Origin: Cryptosporangium aurantiacum
GTDB lineage: Bacteria > Actinomycetota > Actinomycetes > Mycobacteriales > Cryptosporangiaceae
Length of the DNA: 64,000 nt
NCBI RefSeq assembly: GCF_900143005.1
Contig: NZ_FRCS01000006.1
Coordinates: 124,001-188,000 of the forward strand
Direction of reading: 5' to 3'
Part shown: positions 50,026 through 58,071 of the stretch, one piece after another
Position numbering within the stretch: position 1 is the stretch's first letter
How the letters are laid out: every line of letters starts with the position of its first letter
Translations under genes and position numbers: made by a program
Notes under the pieces: generated by a model
Database searches by the model: none
What the model was told of the DNA's origin: nothing
The model's input: only the letters and a program-made list of their open reading frames with translations

Positions 50026-51207
50026 TCAAGCGCGGGTCGGGATGCCGGGCCAGCTCGGGATCCGGTCGGCCCCGGAGGGCGCGGCGAAGCTCGCGAAGCC
50101 GCGGCAGCCGATCGGCGGCGCCGGACGGAACCCCGGGACCGCGCTGGCGTAGAGCTTCATCGTGATGTGCTCGGCGATCTGGCCGGCGTACTCGATCGGG
50201 ACCCCGGCGATCTCCACGTCGCTGACCGTCCAACGGCTGCCGGCCGGCGGCGCGAACCGCGCTCGCAGAATCATCTCCGGCGTGCCGCGCTCGATCCGCC
50301 ACCACGCGGGATCCAGCGCCTGCCCGTCCGGCGTGGTCCAGCCGTCGAGGTTCACCGAGTCGATGTAGAGCCCGACCGGCGCACGCAGCGTGACCGCGTT
50401 CCCCTCCCGGACGGCGGCGTTCACGGTCGCGCCGATGTTCGGATCGCTCGACCGGCCCGGGTCGCCGTACCCGGCGCAGTTGATCAGGTCGACGGAGTCG
50501 GTCAGCAGGTTCCCGTTCCGCTGACGCAGGATGCTGGCGCGGGCGGCGAGGTTGACCTCGGCACCGAGGGTGTTGGCCGGATGCGTGAGGTGCATCGCGC
50601 CTCCGCTGACGTTCCACTCGTTGGACGGGTCGTAGACGCCGTCGACGAGCAGGTCGTCCAGCTGCACCTCCGGGCTGACGTATCGCCGGTAGAGCCGCAA
50701 CAGGACGTCGTGACTCCCGCGGGCCGGCGGGAGGTCCAGGCCCGCCTCGCGGATCCGGTACGGATATCCCTCCGCCAGCGCTTCCCAGTACTCGGGGCCC
50801 TCGCAGGTGAAATCGACAGCGTGGACGACGCCCTCGGGATCGCGCGTGGTGTGCCACTCGAGATACTCGTCCTGCTCGCGCCACCGCCGTCCGGAGGCCT
50901 CCTCGATGCGCTCGGCCTCCTGATACCGCTCCTCGCCACCGAACGCGTCGGCGATGCGCTTCGGGAAGCCGTTCCACGGGATCATGACCGTCGCCGCGCC
51001 GGCGAGCGGTCGCGCGGAGAACGCGTTGGGACGGCCGGGCCCGCCGAGCTCCTCCTGCACCAGCTGCGTTTGCCTGCTCATAACGGCCTGCATGAACGCG
51101 TCCCACGCGGCTAGCTGCCCCGGGATCTCCCGGAAGTCCGGGGCCTCACCCGGTGGGCCGAAGACCCGCAGCCCCGCCCGGCTCTCGGTGGTCACGCTCG
51201 TCATCAT
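50026..51207 (-). CDS. Conserved protein of unknown function between NACHT and peroxidase
   Basis: A 393-residue soluble protein. GGGAGAGGG precedes tandem Met codons; start at 51207 or 51204. Visible features: helical N-terminal third (AWDAFMQAVMSRQTQLVQEELGGPGR; RYQEAERIEEASGRRWREQDEYLEW), a middle with HAVDFTCEGPEYWEALAEGYP and CAGYGDPGRSSDPNIGATVNAAVREG, and a beta-rich C terminus (VTLRAPVGLYIDSVNLDGW). No known family recognised. Its 5' end overlaps the NACHT gene by 62 bases; that tight spacing suggests coupled expression with NACHT and the DyP enzyme. Confidence 0.75.
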   Translation of the reverse strand: MMTSVTTESRAGLRVFGPPGEAPDFREIPGQLAAWDAFMQAVMSRQTQLVQEELGGPGRPNAFSARPLAGAATVMIPWNGFPKRIADAFGGEERYQEAERIEEASGRRWREQDEYLEWHTTRDPEGVVHAVDFTCEGPEYWEALAEGYPYRIREAGLDLPPARGSHDVLLRLYRRYVSPEVQLDDLLVDGVYDPSNEWNVSGGAMHLTHPANTLGAEVNLAARASILRQRNGNLLTDSVDLINCAGYGDPGRSSDPNIGATVNAAVREGNAVTLRAPVGLYIDSVNLDGWTTPDGQALDPAWWRIERGTPEMILRARFAPPAGSRWTVSDVEIAGVPIEYAGQIAEHITMKLYASAVPGFRPAPPIGCRGFASFAAPSGADRIPSWPGIPTRA

Positions 51208-53344
51208 TCGTCCCTCTCCCGTTGGCTGCTCCGGCCTGACCCGGTCGGGCCGGCCGTGTCGTCCAGGACCACACCCGGGGAGCAGGCGCTGCAGCCGGCA
51301 GCCCCGGGCGGGTCAGGTACTTGACCAGGCAGGCGTGCCGGAACTCGTAGACACCCCCGACTTGGCGGAGGACGCCGCGGCGGCGGGCGTCTTCGAGCAG
51401 GGTCAGCACCTTGAGCGGCGCCAGCCCTCGAGCGGCGAGCCAGAGCCGGGTCGGGCCGAGCAGACCCCACTCGCTGCACGCGAGGCCGACGGTTGCCCCC
51501 GCGGCGACCGCCGGGACGAGGTAGAGGCTCCACGCGGCGGCAGACGGCAGCCCACCGGCGGGCTCGTCGAGCCCGGCCAGCTCGAGCAGGCCGCCGACCG
51601 CGGCCGCGAGGGCCGCGGTGACTACACCGGCGAGCGCAGCGGCCACCACGCCGACCAACTGGCCGCGGCGGCGGTCGCCGATCAACGTGGCGCGCGGCGT
51701 GGTCACCGCGGTCGGTAGCACCGGCTGTCCCAGCCCGCTGACGATCGTCAGCAGCACACCGATCACGATGCCGGCGGCGAGGACCTCACCCTCGAAGCGC
51801 AACAGCAGCCCGGCGACGATCGTCGCCACCGCGAGCGCGGCCACGGCCGCCGCCGGTCGCCACCGCAAACGCAGACCGAGGTGCCGAGGGCGGCATCCGG
51901 CCGCCACCACACGGAGGCTGAGCCAGCAGGCCAGTCCGACCGTCGTCCCGATCGCGACGCCGAACGCGAGGCCGTATCCCAGCCCGAGTCCGATGCCGTG
52001 GCGGTCCGCGGTGGCCCACCCGATGAGCACGCCGTGGCAGAGCGCGGCGACCAGACCGACCGCGGCGGCCAGCGTCGGCAGCAGCCGCGGCACGGCGGCC
52101 CGGAGCCGCCACCAGGCGATCGCCCCGTTCTGACTGCTGGCGTGCACGGCGAGGAAGCGCAGCCACGGCGTGACGACCGGGGCCGTCCACGGGCTCTCGT
52201 CGCCGGCGACGCGCCGGTAGGCCGCTGGCAGGAAGGCCTCCAGCAGGTGCGCCTCGATGCTGACCGTCGTCGGGAATCGTTCGCTGTCGAGCAGGTCGCC
52301 GGGGTCGGCTCGGGTGTCGCTGTACGCCACCCGCGCGAGCCCGATCATCAGCGGCGTTCGCAGTACCTGTGCCACTCGGCCGGCCGCGGTCTCCTGCTCG
52401 GGCTCTTGCTCCGGGTCCGCGGCCCGGATCGCCTCCAGCGCCGGTGTCCACTTCGATGTCAGGTCCGCCGCGGTACCGGTGGTCCGCGGCAGGTAGTCGA
52501 CCAGGTCGTCGACCGTGACGTCCCGGAGCTGGACACAGATCGCGCGGAGCAGCGGGCCCGTGCTCTCGACCGTCTCGGCATAGGCTTCGGGCCGGCAGGT
52601 GAGTACGACCGGGCAGGGCCCCTCCAGCTCGCGCAGCGCGGCGACGCGGTGGGCCGGTGGCAGCTCGTCGAGGCCGTCGAGTACCGGCAGGATCCAGTTC
52701 CCCTCGACCAGCCGCCGGGCGCCGGAGGGCTGGTTGTTCCCCGACGTGAGCGCGAGGAACGGGTAGTCGAACGACAGCCGGCGGATCAACCAGCGGGTCA
52801 GGGTCTCCTGCTCGGGATTCCAGCCGGAGAGCGTGAGCAGTACCGGCACGCGCCGCGGGTGCCCGTCGTCGTGCTCGGCGTCCGTCGTCCACCAGCGGTC
52901 GATCAGATCGAGGGTGAGCCGCAGGACCATCACGGTCTTGCCGGAGCCGGGTTTGCCGAGCAGGACGGCGCGGCCGGTCGACAGGGCCGCGTAGCGCTCG
53001 ACGATGTCGTCCAGGCACCCGTCGACCAGCGGATGCTCGTCGCCCCCGTCGCGGCGGATGTTCGCCCAGCGGTCGCACAGCCGCGGGTCGGCGGCGGCCC
53101 AGCGCAGCTCGAGCGGCCGGGGAGCCCGGATGCGCCGGAGCCGCTCCTCCTCTGTCCACTGGGTGCGGACGGCACGGGCCAGCTCAGCGGCCAGCTTCGC
53201 CGCGTCGTCCGAGCCGCCCTGGCGGCGGGAGCGCAGGAACATCCAGACACCGAGCGTGGTCGTGACGAACGTCAGCAACGTGCCGACCACGCCGAGGATC
53301 TCCTTGACCCCCAGACCCGCGACGGCCGGTTCGGCGCTCGTCAT
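51146..53344 (-). CDS. Membrane-anchored NACHT NTPase (second of a facing pair)
   Basis: A 732-residue paralogue of the protein at 41351. The ATG at 53344 overlaps the upstream stop (ATGA). One N-terminal helix at about 15-37 (ILGVVGTLLTFVTTTLGVWMFL); P-loop LGKPGSGKT (129-137); Walker B WILPVLDGLDELPP; VVLTCRPEAYAETVEST; PLMIGLARVAYSDTRADPGDLLDSERF, nearly word-for-word the equivalent stretch in the first NACHT. C-terminal membrane helices follow, and the tail motif is LLEDARRRGVLRQVGGVYEFRHACLVKYL. The final ~25 residues run into the next gene. Likely an independent sensor controlling the leftward genes. Confidence 0.88.
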   Translation of the reverse strand: MTSAEPAVAGLGVKEILGVVGTLLTFVTTTLGVWMFLRSRRQGGSDDAAKLAAELARAVRTQWTEEERLRRIRAPRPLELRWAAADPRLCDRWANIRRDGGDEHPLVDGCLDDIVERYAALSTGRAVLLGKPGSGKTVMVLRLTLDLIDRWWTTDAEHDDGHPRRVPVLLTLSGWNPEQETLTRWLIRRLSFDYPFLALTSGNNQPSGARRLVEGNWILPVLDGLDELPPAHRVAALRELEGPCPVVLTCRPEAYAETVESTGPLLRAICVQLRDVTVDDLVDYLPRTTGTAADLTSKWTPALEAIRAADPEQEPEQETAAGRVAQVLRTPLMIGLARVAYSDTRADPGDLLDSERFPTTVSIEAHLLEAFLPAAYRRVAGDESPWTAPVVTPWLRFLAVHASSQNGAIAWWRLRAAVPRLLPTLAAAVGLVAALCHGVLIGWATADRHGIGLGLGYGLAFGVAIGTTVGLACWLSLRVVAAGCRPRHLGLRLRWRPAAAVAALAVATIVAGLLLRFEGEVLAAGIVIGVLLTIVSGLGQPVLPTAVTTPRATLIGDRRRGQLVGVVAAALAGVVTAALAAAVGGLLELAGLDEPAGGLPSAAAWSLYLVPAVAAGATVGLACSEWGLLGPTRLWLAARGLAPLKVLTLLEDARRRGVLRQVGGVYEFRHACLVKYLTRPGLPAAAPAPRVWSWTTRPARPGQAGAANGRGTNDDERDHREPGGAAGLRPTG

Positions 53345-53664
53345 TTCTTGCCGTGCGTGATCCCGCAACGGTGGAGGAACTTGTGTTGCCAGCCCTGTCC
53401 CTTCTTGTGCTTGCTGTCGTTGAAAGACCTCAGGGTCCGGCCGAAGGCGTCGCGATCACGCGCGTCCATCGTGTGCTGCTCCTCCTCCTCGAAGCGGGGC
53501 CGGCAGTCGTTGAATGCTTGGCGCAGCACCTCCGGGCCGGGAGGCGTCGAGGGCAGCAGATGCTCGTCCGGATCGTCGGACAGCGCGACGACGGCGCGAA
53601 CCTCGCGTTCGTAGAGCGCGAGGAGGTCCTCGTCGCTCGGATTCTCGGGCAGCTGGTCGCTCAT
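53341..53664 (-). CDS. Small charged protein coupled to the second NACHT
   Basis: A 107-residue protein from ATG 53664, after GAGGGG. Acidic N-terminal two thirds (SDQLPENPSDEDLLALYEREVRAVVALSDDPDEHLLP; RFEEEEQHTMDARDRDAFGRTL) and a basic His-rich tail (NDSKHKKGQGWQHKFLHRCGITHGKK). No recognised family. The stop overlaps the NACHT start, so it is translated with it and is the positional counterpart of the 137-residue protein in the first NACHT operon, though not similar in sequence. Confidence 0.72.
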   Translation of the reverse strand: MSDQLPENPSDEDLLALYEREVRAVVALSDDPDEHLLPSTPPGPEVLRQAFNDCRPRFEEEEQHTMDARDRDAFGRTLRSFNDSKHKKGQGWQHKFLHRCGITHGKK

Positions 53665-53693
53665 CGTCCCCTCCGTTCGTCAACCTCCTGCAT

Positions 53694-53736
53694 TAGACCA
53701 TTTTGGCCTATTTCATGCTATCTGTAACAAAGTTAC
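53694..53736. promoter_or_regulatory. Two inverted repeats in the divergent NACHT / peroxidase-like control region
   Basis: TAGACCA-TTT-TGGCCTA (53694-53710, one mismatched pair) and GTAAC-AAA-GTTAC (53724-53736, perfect) lie in the 101-base AT-rich gap between the leftward 107-residue gene and the rightward cyclooxygenase-like gene. They are good candidates for operators that tie the two gene sets together. The binding protein is unknown. Confidence 0.45.
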
Positions 53737-53765
53737 TTTCCGACGGGACTTGCCGGGAGGCACGC

Positions 53766-55307
53766 ATGACCGACGTCTCGAGCCGCGAGCGTGCCGCGCC
53801 ACCACCGCCCGTGGACACCGACACCGCAGCAGCCGCCGTCCCCCGCGACACCTCCCGCGACGGACAGCTCCAGCGGATCGAGGCCTACGCCCTCTCGCAC
53901 GGCGCGCCTCTCTGGAACGCCCTCCGGCGGGTGCCCCCGCTGAACGCCGTGGTCAACCGCGCGCTGATCAACCGCGCGATCCTCACGATCCCGCCGCGCC
54001 CCAACCCGCTGAGCACGATGGCGTCCTACACGTCCTGGCCGTCGCTGACCGACCGCACCTTCGACAGCCGGCACCTGCCGCCGTCCCCCGCCCCCTCTGC
54101 CCTTCCCGACCTGGGGGCGGCCACCGCGCTGTTCGCACGCACCGCCACCCGGCCGTGCCCCAAATCCACGGTGTTCTTCGCGTACTTCGCGCAGTGGCTC
54201 ACCGACGGCTTCCTGCGCAGCGACCGCGGCGACCCGCCCGACCCGCGCAAGAACACGTCCAACCACGAGATCGACCTGTGTCAGGTCTACGGGCTGACCG
54301 AGTCGGTGACCCGGCTGCTGCGCTCCGGCGACGGCGGGCTGCTGAAGGCTCAGGACATCGACGGTGAGGAGTACCCGCCGTTCCTCTGCTCCGGCGGGGT
54401 CGTCCGGCCGGAGTTCCGCGGGCTGTCGGTGGTGGGTTTCGACGAGCTGACCGCCTCCCAGCGCGACCGGTTGTTCGCCCTCGGCGGCGACCGGTCCAAC
54501 TCCCAGCTGGGCTACACCGCGATCAGCGTGCTGTTCCTCCGCGAGCACAACCGCATCGCGCGGCTCCTCGCCGCGGAGTACCCGCGCTGGGACGACGAAC
54601 GGCTGTTCCAGACCGCCCGCAACGTCCTGACGATCCTCCTGATCCGGATCATCATCGAGGAGTACGTCAACCACATCACGCCCTACCACTTCCGGTTCCG
54701 GCTCGACCCGACGGTAGGGCGGGGCAGCCACGGCATGGGCCGGATCCTCGTCGAGGCGTCCGGCCAGCGCGCCGGGCGCATCGCGCTGCACAACACCGCC
54801 CCGGAGCTGCTCCACCTCGAGCGCGCCAGCCTCCAGCAGGCGAGGACCGTCGAGCTGGCCCCCTACAACGCCTACCGCGCGATGATCGGCGTTCCGCGTG
54901 CGACCTCCTTCGCGCAGCTCACCGCCGATCGCACGATCCAGCGGCAACTGCGCGAGCTCTACGGGCACGTCGATCGCCTGGAGTACTTCGTCGGCCTGTT
55001 CGCCGAGGACCTGCGACCGAACTCAGCGCTACCGAACCTCGTCGGGCGGCTGGTGGCCGCCGACGCGTTCTCCCAGGTGCTGACCAACCCGCTGCTGGCT
55101 CCCCGCGTCTTCACCGAGCGGACGTTCTCCCCGCTCGGCATGCGGCTCCTGCGCCAGCCCTGCACGCTGGGCGAACTCGTCCGGCGCAACGTCGGCCGCA
55201 CCGAAGCGCAAGCCCTGCGTACCGGCACGATCACGATGACCTGGGCCGGCTGGCGCCGCCAGGCCGAGACGGGGGTGACTCGTGGCGGACGTCGTCCCGA
55301 CGCGTGA
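53766..55307 (+). CDS. Cyclooxygenase-like haem-peroxidase homologue, apparently lacking haem ligands
   Basis: A 513-residue member of the animal-type peroxidase (prostaglandin synthase-like) family from ATG 53766 after GGGAGG. Clear family stretches: NHEIDLCQVYGL (168-176), LFLREHNRIARLLAAEYPRWDDERLFQTAR (257-284), IIIEEYVNHITPYHFRFRLDP (296-315), SLQQARTVELAPYNAYR, LRELYGHVDRLEYFVGLF. Compared from memory with mammalian enzymes, the distal His position in FAQ(H)xxTH is Asp147 (FAQWLTD). The segment carrying the catalytic Tyr and proximal His (LYHWH) is absent: only 15 residues separate DP(315) from ASGQRAGR (331) where the mammalian enzymes have about 60-70. It may be a non-haem scaffold or a different catalyst. 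First gene of the rightward cluster. Confidence 0.82.
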   Translation: MTDVSSRERAAPPPPVDTDTAAAAVPRDTSRDGQLQRIEAYALSHGAPLWNALRRVPPLNAVVNRALINRAILTIPPRPNPLSTMASYTSWPSLTDRTFDSRHLPPSPAPSALPDLGAATALFARTATRPCPKSTVFFAYFAQWLTDGFLRSDRGDPPDPRKNTSNHEIDLCQVYGLTESVTRLLRSGDGGLLKAQDIDGEEYPPFLCSGGVVRPEFRGLSVVGFDELTASQRDRLFALGGDRSNSQLGYTAISVLFLREHNRIARLLAAEYPRWDDERLFQTARNVLTILLIRIIIEEYVNHITPYHFRFRLDPTVGRGSHGMGRILVEASGQRAGRIALHNTAPELLHLERASLQQARTVELAPYNAYRAMIGVPRATSFAQLTADRTIQRQLRELYGHVDRLEYFVGLFAEDLRPNSALPNLVGRLVAADAFSQVLTNPLLAPRVFTERTFSPLGMRLLRQPCTLGELVRRNVGRTEAQALRTGTITMTWAGWRRQAETGVTRGGRRPDA

Positions 55308-56271
55308 CGATCAGTACGTTTTGAACCACTGCACGAGATTTCTCGCGAGGGACGTCGGAGTACCGTCCGAACCGTTTCACTTCCCGGTGATCGACGCTCA
55401 CTGGGACGGGCAGTCGTATCAGTTCAACGACGTGACGTTCGTGTACGACGCCCGCGCGGACCCCGCCCGCTCGGTGGGCGTCCTCGGGACGTTCGCCGAG
55501 CTCTACGCGCCGGTGCCGCTGCGCGAGGTGGCGTTTCTCGGTGAGCCGACCGGTCTGTGGGCCGTCACCATCCGGGTCCCGAAAGGACAGACGCATGTCT
55601 ACCGCTACACGGTCGACGGCACGCTGCGAACCGACCCGATCAATCCGCAACGCGAACTCCGCGACAACGGCGCCGAATGGTCGCGGTTCTTCACCGACGG
55701 GTGCGCGATCCCGATCCTGTTCGAACGCTGGGAGTGGCAACTCCTCGAACGGCTGATCAACACGCTGCTCCCGTTCCAGGTCGCCGAGAACCGTCGATTC
55801 CTCGCCGAGACGTACAACCGGCTCGACCGGTCGGCGCGCGACGGCCAGTTCCCGTTCGCCTACCGGCTCGACGAGGCGATCGGCACCGTGAATTTCATCG
55901 ACAAACTCCTGGCCCGCCGGGAGGCGCACAATCTGTCGAGCTACCGGGTCTGCCTCCGCCAGATCGACCGGATCCTGCGCGATCGTCACCCCGATCAGGA
56001 GCCGTCCGAGCTCGGGCGTCAGGTGTACGTCGACCTGTACGACGAGCTGGCCGCCAACGCGGTCGCCGGGTGGGATCACAGCGCCTACGCCGATCCGTCC
56101 TACTTCCTGCTGCTGCTGCGGCGTCACGCGATGACGGGCGCGTTCGCCCACCCCAAGCACGGCGGCAACGCGGGCGCGGCCGGCTGGGCGTACCTGAGCG
56201 AGCGGTTCCCGTTCGACTGGGCCAACGCGGTCGAAGCACCGCTCGGCCGCAACACCGACTACCGGGGCTGA
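55282..56271 (+). CDS. Gluconate-2-dehydrogenase subunit-3-like protein fused to an E-set domain
   Basis: A 329-residue protein from GTG 55282, overlapping the previous gene by 26 bases. The C-terminal part (about 135-329) matches the small subunit of two-subunit GMC dehydrogenases, ending GAFAHPKHGGNAGAAGWAYL ... APLGRNTDYRG. The N-terminal ~100 residues (FNDVTFVYDARADPARSVGVLGTF; GLWAVTIRVPKGQTHVYRYTVDG) form a CBM48/AMPK-like E-set beta sandwich, unusual in this family. No Tat signal, so a cytoplasmic complex with the GMC enzyme encoded 3 bases downstream is expected. Confidence 0.82.
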   Translation: MADVVPTRDDQYVLNHCTRFLARDVGVPSEPFHFPVIDAHWDGQSYQFNDVTFVYDARADPARSVGVLGTFAELYAPVPLREVAFLGEPTGLWAVTIRVPKGQTHVYRYTVDGTLRTDPINPQRELRDNGAEWSRFFTDGCAIPILFERWEWQLLERLINTLLPFQVAENRRFLAETYNRLDRSARDGQFPFAYRLDEAIGTVNFIDKLLARREAHNLSSYRVCLRQIDRILRDRHPDQEPSELGRQVYVDLYDELAANAVAGWDHSAYADPSYFLLLLRRHAMTGAFAHPKHGGNAGAAGWAYLSERFPFDWANAVEAPLGRNTDYRG

Positions 56272-56274
56272 TCG

Positions 56275-58068
56275 ATGGCAGACGAGACGTTCGACGCCGT
56301 CGTCATCGGCAGCGGGGCGGGCGGCGCACCGGTGGCGCACGCGCTGGTCAAGGCAGGCAAGCGAGTACTGGTCCTGGAGAAAGGACCGTTGTTCCAGCCG
56401 CAGTACAGCAGCCCCAGCGGGCTGAGCGACTTCAAACGCGACGAGGAGTTCGCGACCGGCCCGGAGAAGAAGCTCACGGTGCCCGGGGTGGCCAACACCG
56501 GTAGCTCGTTCTACTCCAGCCACGTCGAGCCGGACCTCAACGACGAGCCGCACGTCTATCGCAACACCGACGGCCTTGACTACGTCACGATCGAGGGTTA
56601 CACCGCGCAGGTCGTCGGCGGCGGAACGCAGCTCTACGGCGGGGTGTCGTTGCGCTACCCGCCGTCCGACCTGCGGCTGGCGTCGGCCAACGCAGGGCGC
56701 ACCGACCTGCGCGCCGACCCCGCCGGTGACGTTCGGCGCGAGGCCCGCGACTGGCCCGTCCGGTACGAGGACCTGGAGCCCTACTACACCCGCGCGGAGG
56801 AGCTCGTCGGCCTCAACGGCACCAGGGACGGGCAGCTCAAACCCGCCAGCCGGGATCACTACCAGCCGCCACTGGAACCCAACTCGATCAGCGAGCACGT
56901 CAAGACCGGCCTGGAGGCGCTCGGTTACGCGTACTACCGGACGCCGCTGGCCGTCATCACCCGCGACCACGGTCCGAGCGGCCGGACCGTGCCCGCCGAC
57001 CACGAGTCGATCCGCACCGCGTTCGTCAACCGGTACGGCGACCCGCTCGGCTTGAAGTCGAACACCTGGGTGTCGCTCCTGCAGCCGATCAGCACGTCGT
57101 CGAACTTCGAACTGCGTGCGAACTGCGTGGTGACGCACCTGTCCGCGACCGGCTCGCGGCTGTCCACCGTCCACTATCGCGATCCGGTCGGTCGCGCCCG
57201 CACGGTGAGCGGGACCGTGGTGGTCGTCGCGTGCAGCGCGATCGAGACGGTTCGGCTCCTGCAGCTCTCGGCCGCTGCCGACGACGCGCTCGCCGCGCGT
57301 CTCAACGGAAACGACCTGCTCGGCCGGTACTTCCTCACGCACTGCTTCGGCGGCGCCTCGGCACGGGTGCCCGGGCGGCACGACAAGTCACGGACGCTCG
57401 ACTCCGACTACGCCACCGACGCCTGCGCCGGCGACGACTTCGTCCGGGCGAACGGTCTGTGGGCCGGTGGCGCGATCTACAACAACACGTCCGACGCCGC
57501 CCTCCCGATCAGCATGGCGCGCACCTGGGCGGCCAACGACATGGACACGATCTGGAAGGGTTACCTCTACGACCCGGAGATCCGTGGCAGGTCGTTCGAG
57601 GAGTACCTCACCCGCAACTTCGGACGCTTGCTGTCGGTGGCGTTCATGGCCAACCAGGTTCCGCTCCCCACCAACCGGATCAGCCTGCACCCGACGGTCC
57701 GCGACAAGTGGAACCGGCCGGTCGCGTACATCACCAAAGGCTGGCACAGCCACGATCTCGCGGTGATGGACACGCTCGCCGCCCAGTGCCTGGCCATCCT
57801 CGAGCGGGGCGGTCCGGGCATCGAGATCGTGGGATCCGGGCACGTGGGGAACGACGTCCGCCGCATCGCGAACCACGTTCTCGGCGGCGCGCGGTTCGGC
57901 ACCGATCCCGCCGACTCGGTGCTCGACCCCGACTGCCGGGCGTGGAACTTCGACAACCTCTACGTCACGGACGGGTCGTTCATGCCGACGTCCGGCGGTG
58001 CGAACCCGACCCTGACCATTCAGGCCAACGCCTTCCGCGTCGGCGAGTTGCTCACCGCGAGGGTGTGA
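56275..58068 (+). CDS. GMC-family FAD oxidoreductase (large subunit)
   Basis: A 597-residue flavoenzyme. The FAD-binding motif is VVIGSGAGGAPVAHALVKAG (residues 10-29); GGGTQLYGGVSLRY is the second flavin contact. The C-terminal GMC_oxred_C part contains the catalytic-region motif NHVLGGARFGTDPADSVLD and NLYVTDGSFMPTSGGANPTLTIQANAFRVGE. Long enough and similar enough to gluconate/sorbitol-type dehydrogenases that the preceding subunit-3-like gene is its natural partner. The substrate is probably an alcohol or polyol. No cytochrome subunit gene is present, so the electron acceptor is unknown. Confidence 0.9.
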   Translation: MADETFDAVVIGSGAGGAPVAHALVKAGKRVLVLEKGPLFQPQYSSPSGLSDFKRDEEFATGPEKKLTVPGVANTGSSFYSSHVEPDLNDEPHVYRNTDGLDYVTIEGYTAQVVGGGTQLYGGVSLRYPPSDLRLASANAGRTDLRADPAGDVRREARDWPVRYEDLEPYYTRAEELVGLNGTRDGQLKPASRDHYQPPLEPNSISEHVKTGLEALGYAYYRTPLAVITRDHGPSGRTVPADHESIRTAFVNRYGDPLGLKSNTWVSLLQPISTSSNFELRANCVVTHLSATGSRLSTVHYRDPVGRARTVSGTVVVVACSAIETVRLLQLSAAADDALAARLNGNDLLGRYFLTHCFGGASARVPGRHDKSRTLDSDYATDACAGDDFVRANGLWAGGAIYNNTSDAALPISMARTWAANDMDTIWKGYLYDPEIRGRSFEEYLTRNFGRLLSVAFMANQVPLPTNRISLHPTVRDKWNRPVAYITKGWHSHDLAVMDTLAAQCLAILERGGPGIEIVGSGHVGNDVRRIANHVLGGARFGTDPADSVLDPDCRAWNFDNLYVTDGSFMPTSGGANPTLTIQANAFRVGELLTARV

Positions 58069-58071
58069 CCG

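Noticed and set aside
55231-57381. 716-codon leftward frame opposite the GMC pair
   Set aside because: Antisense shadow of the subunit-3-like and GMC genes, with Val/Gly/Arg bias and no motif.
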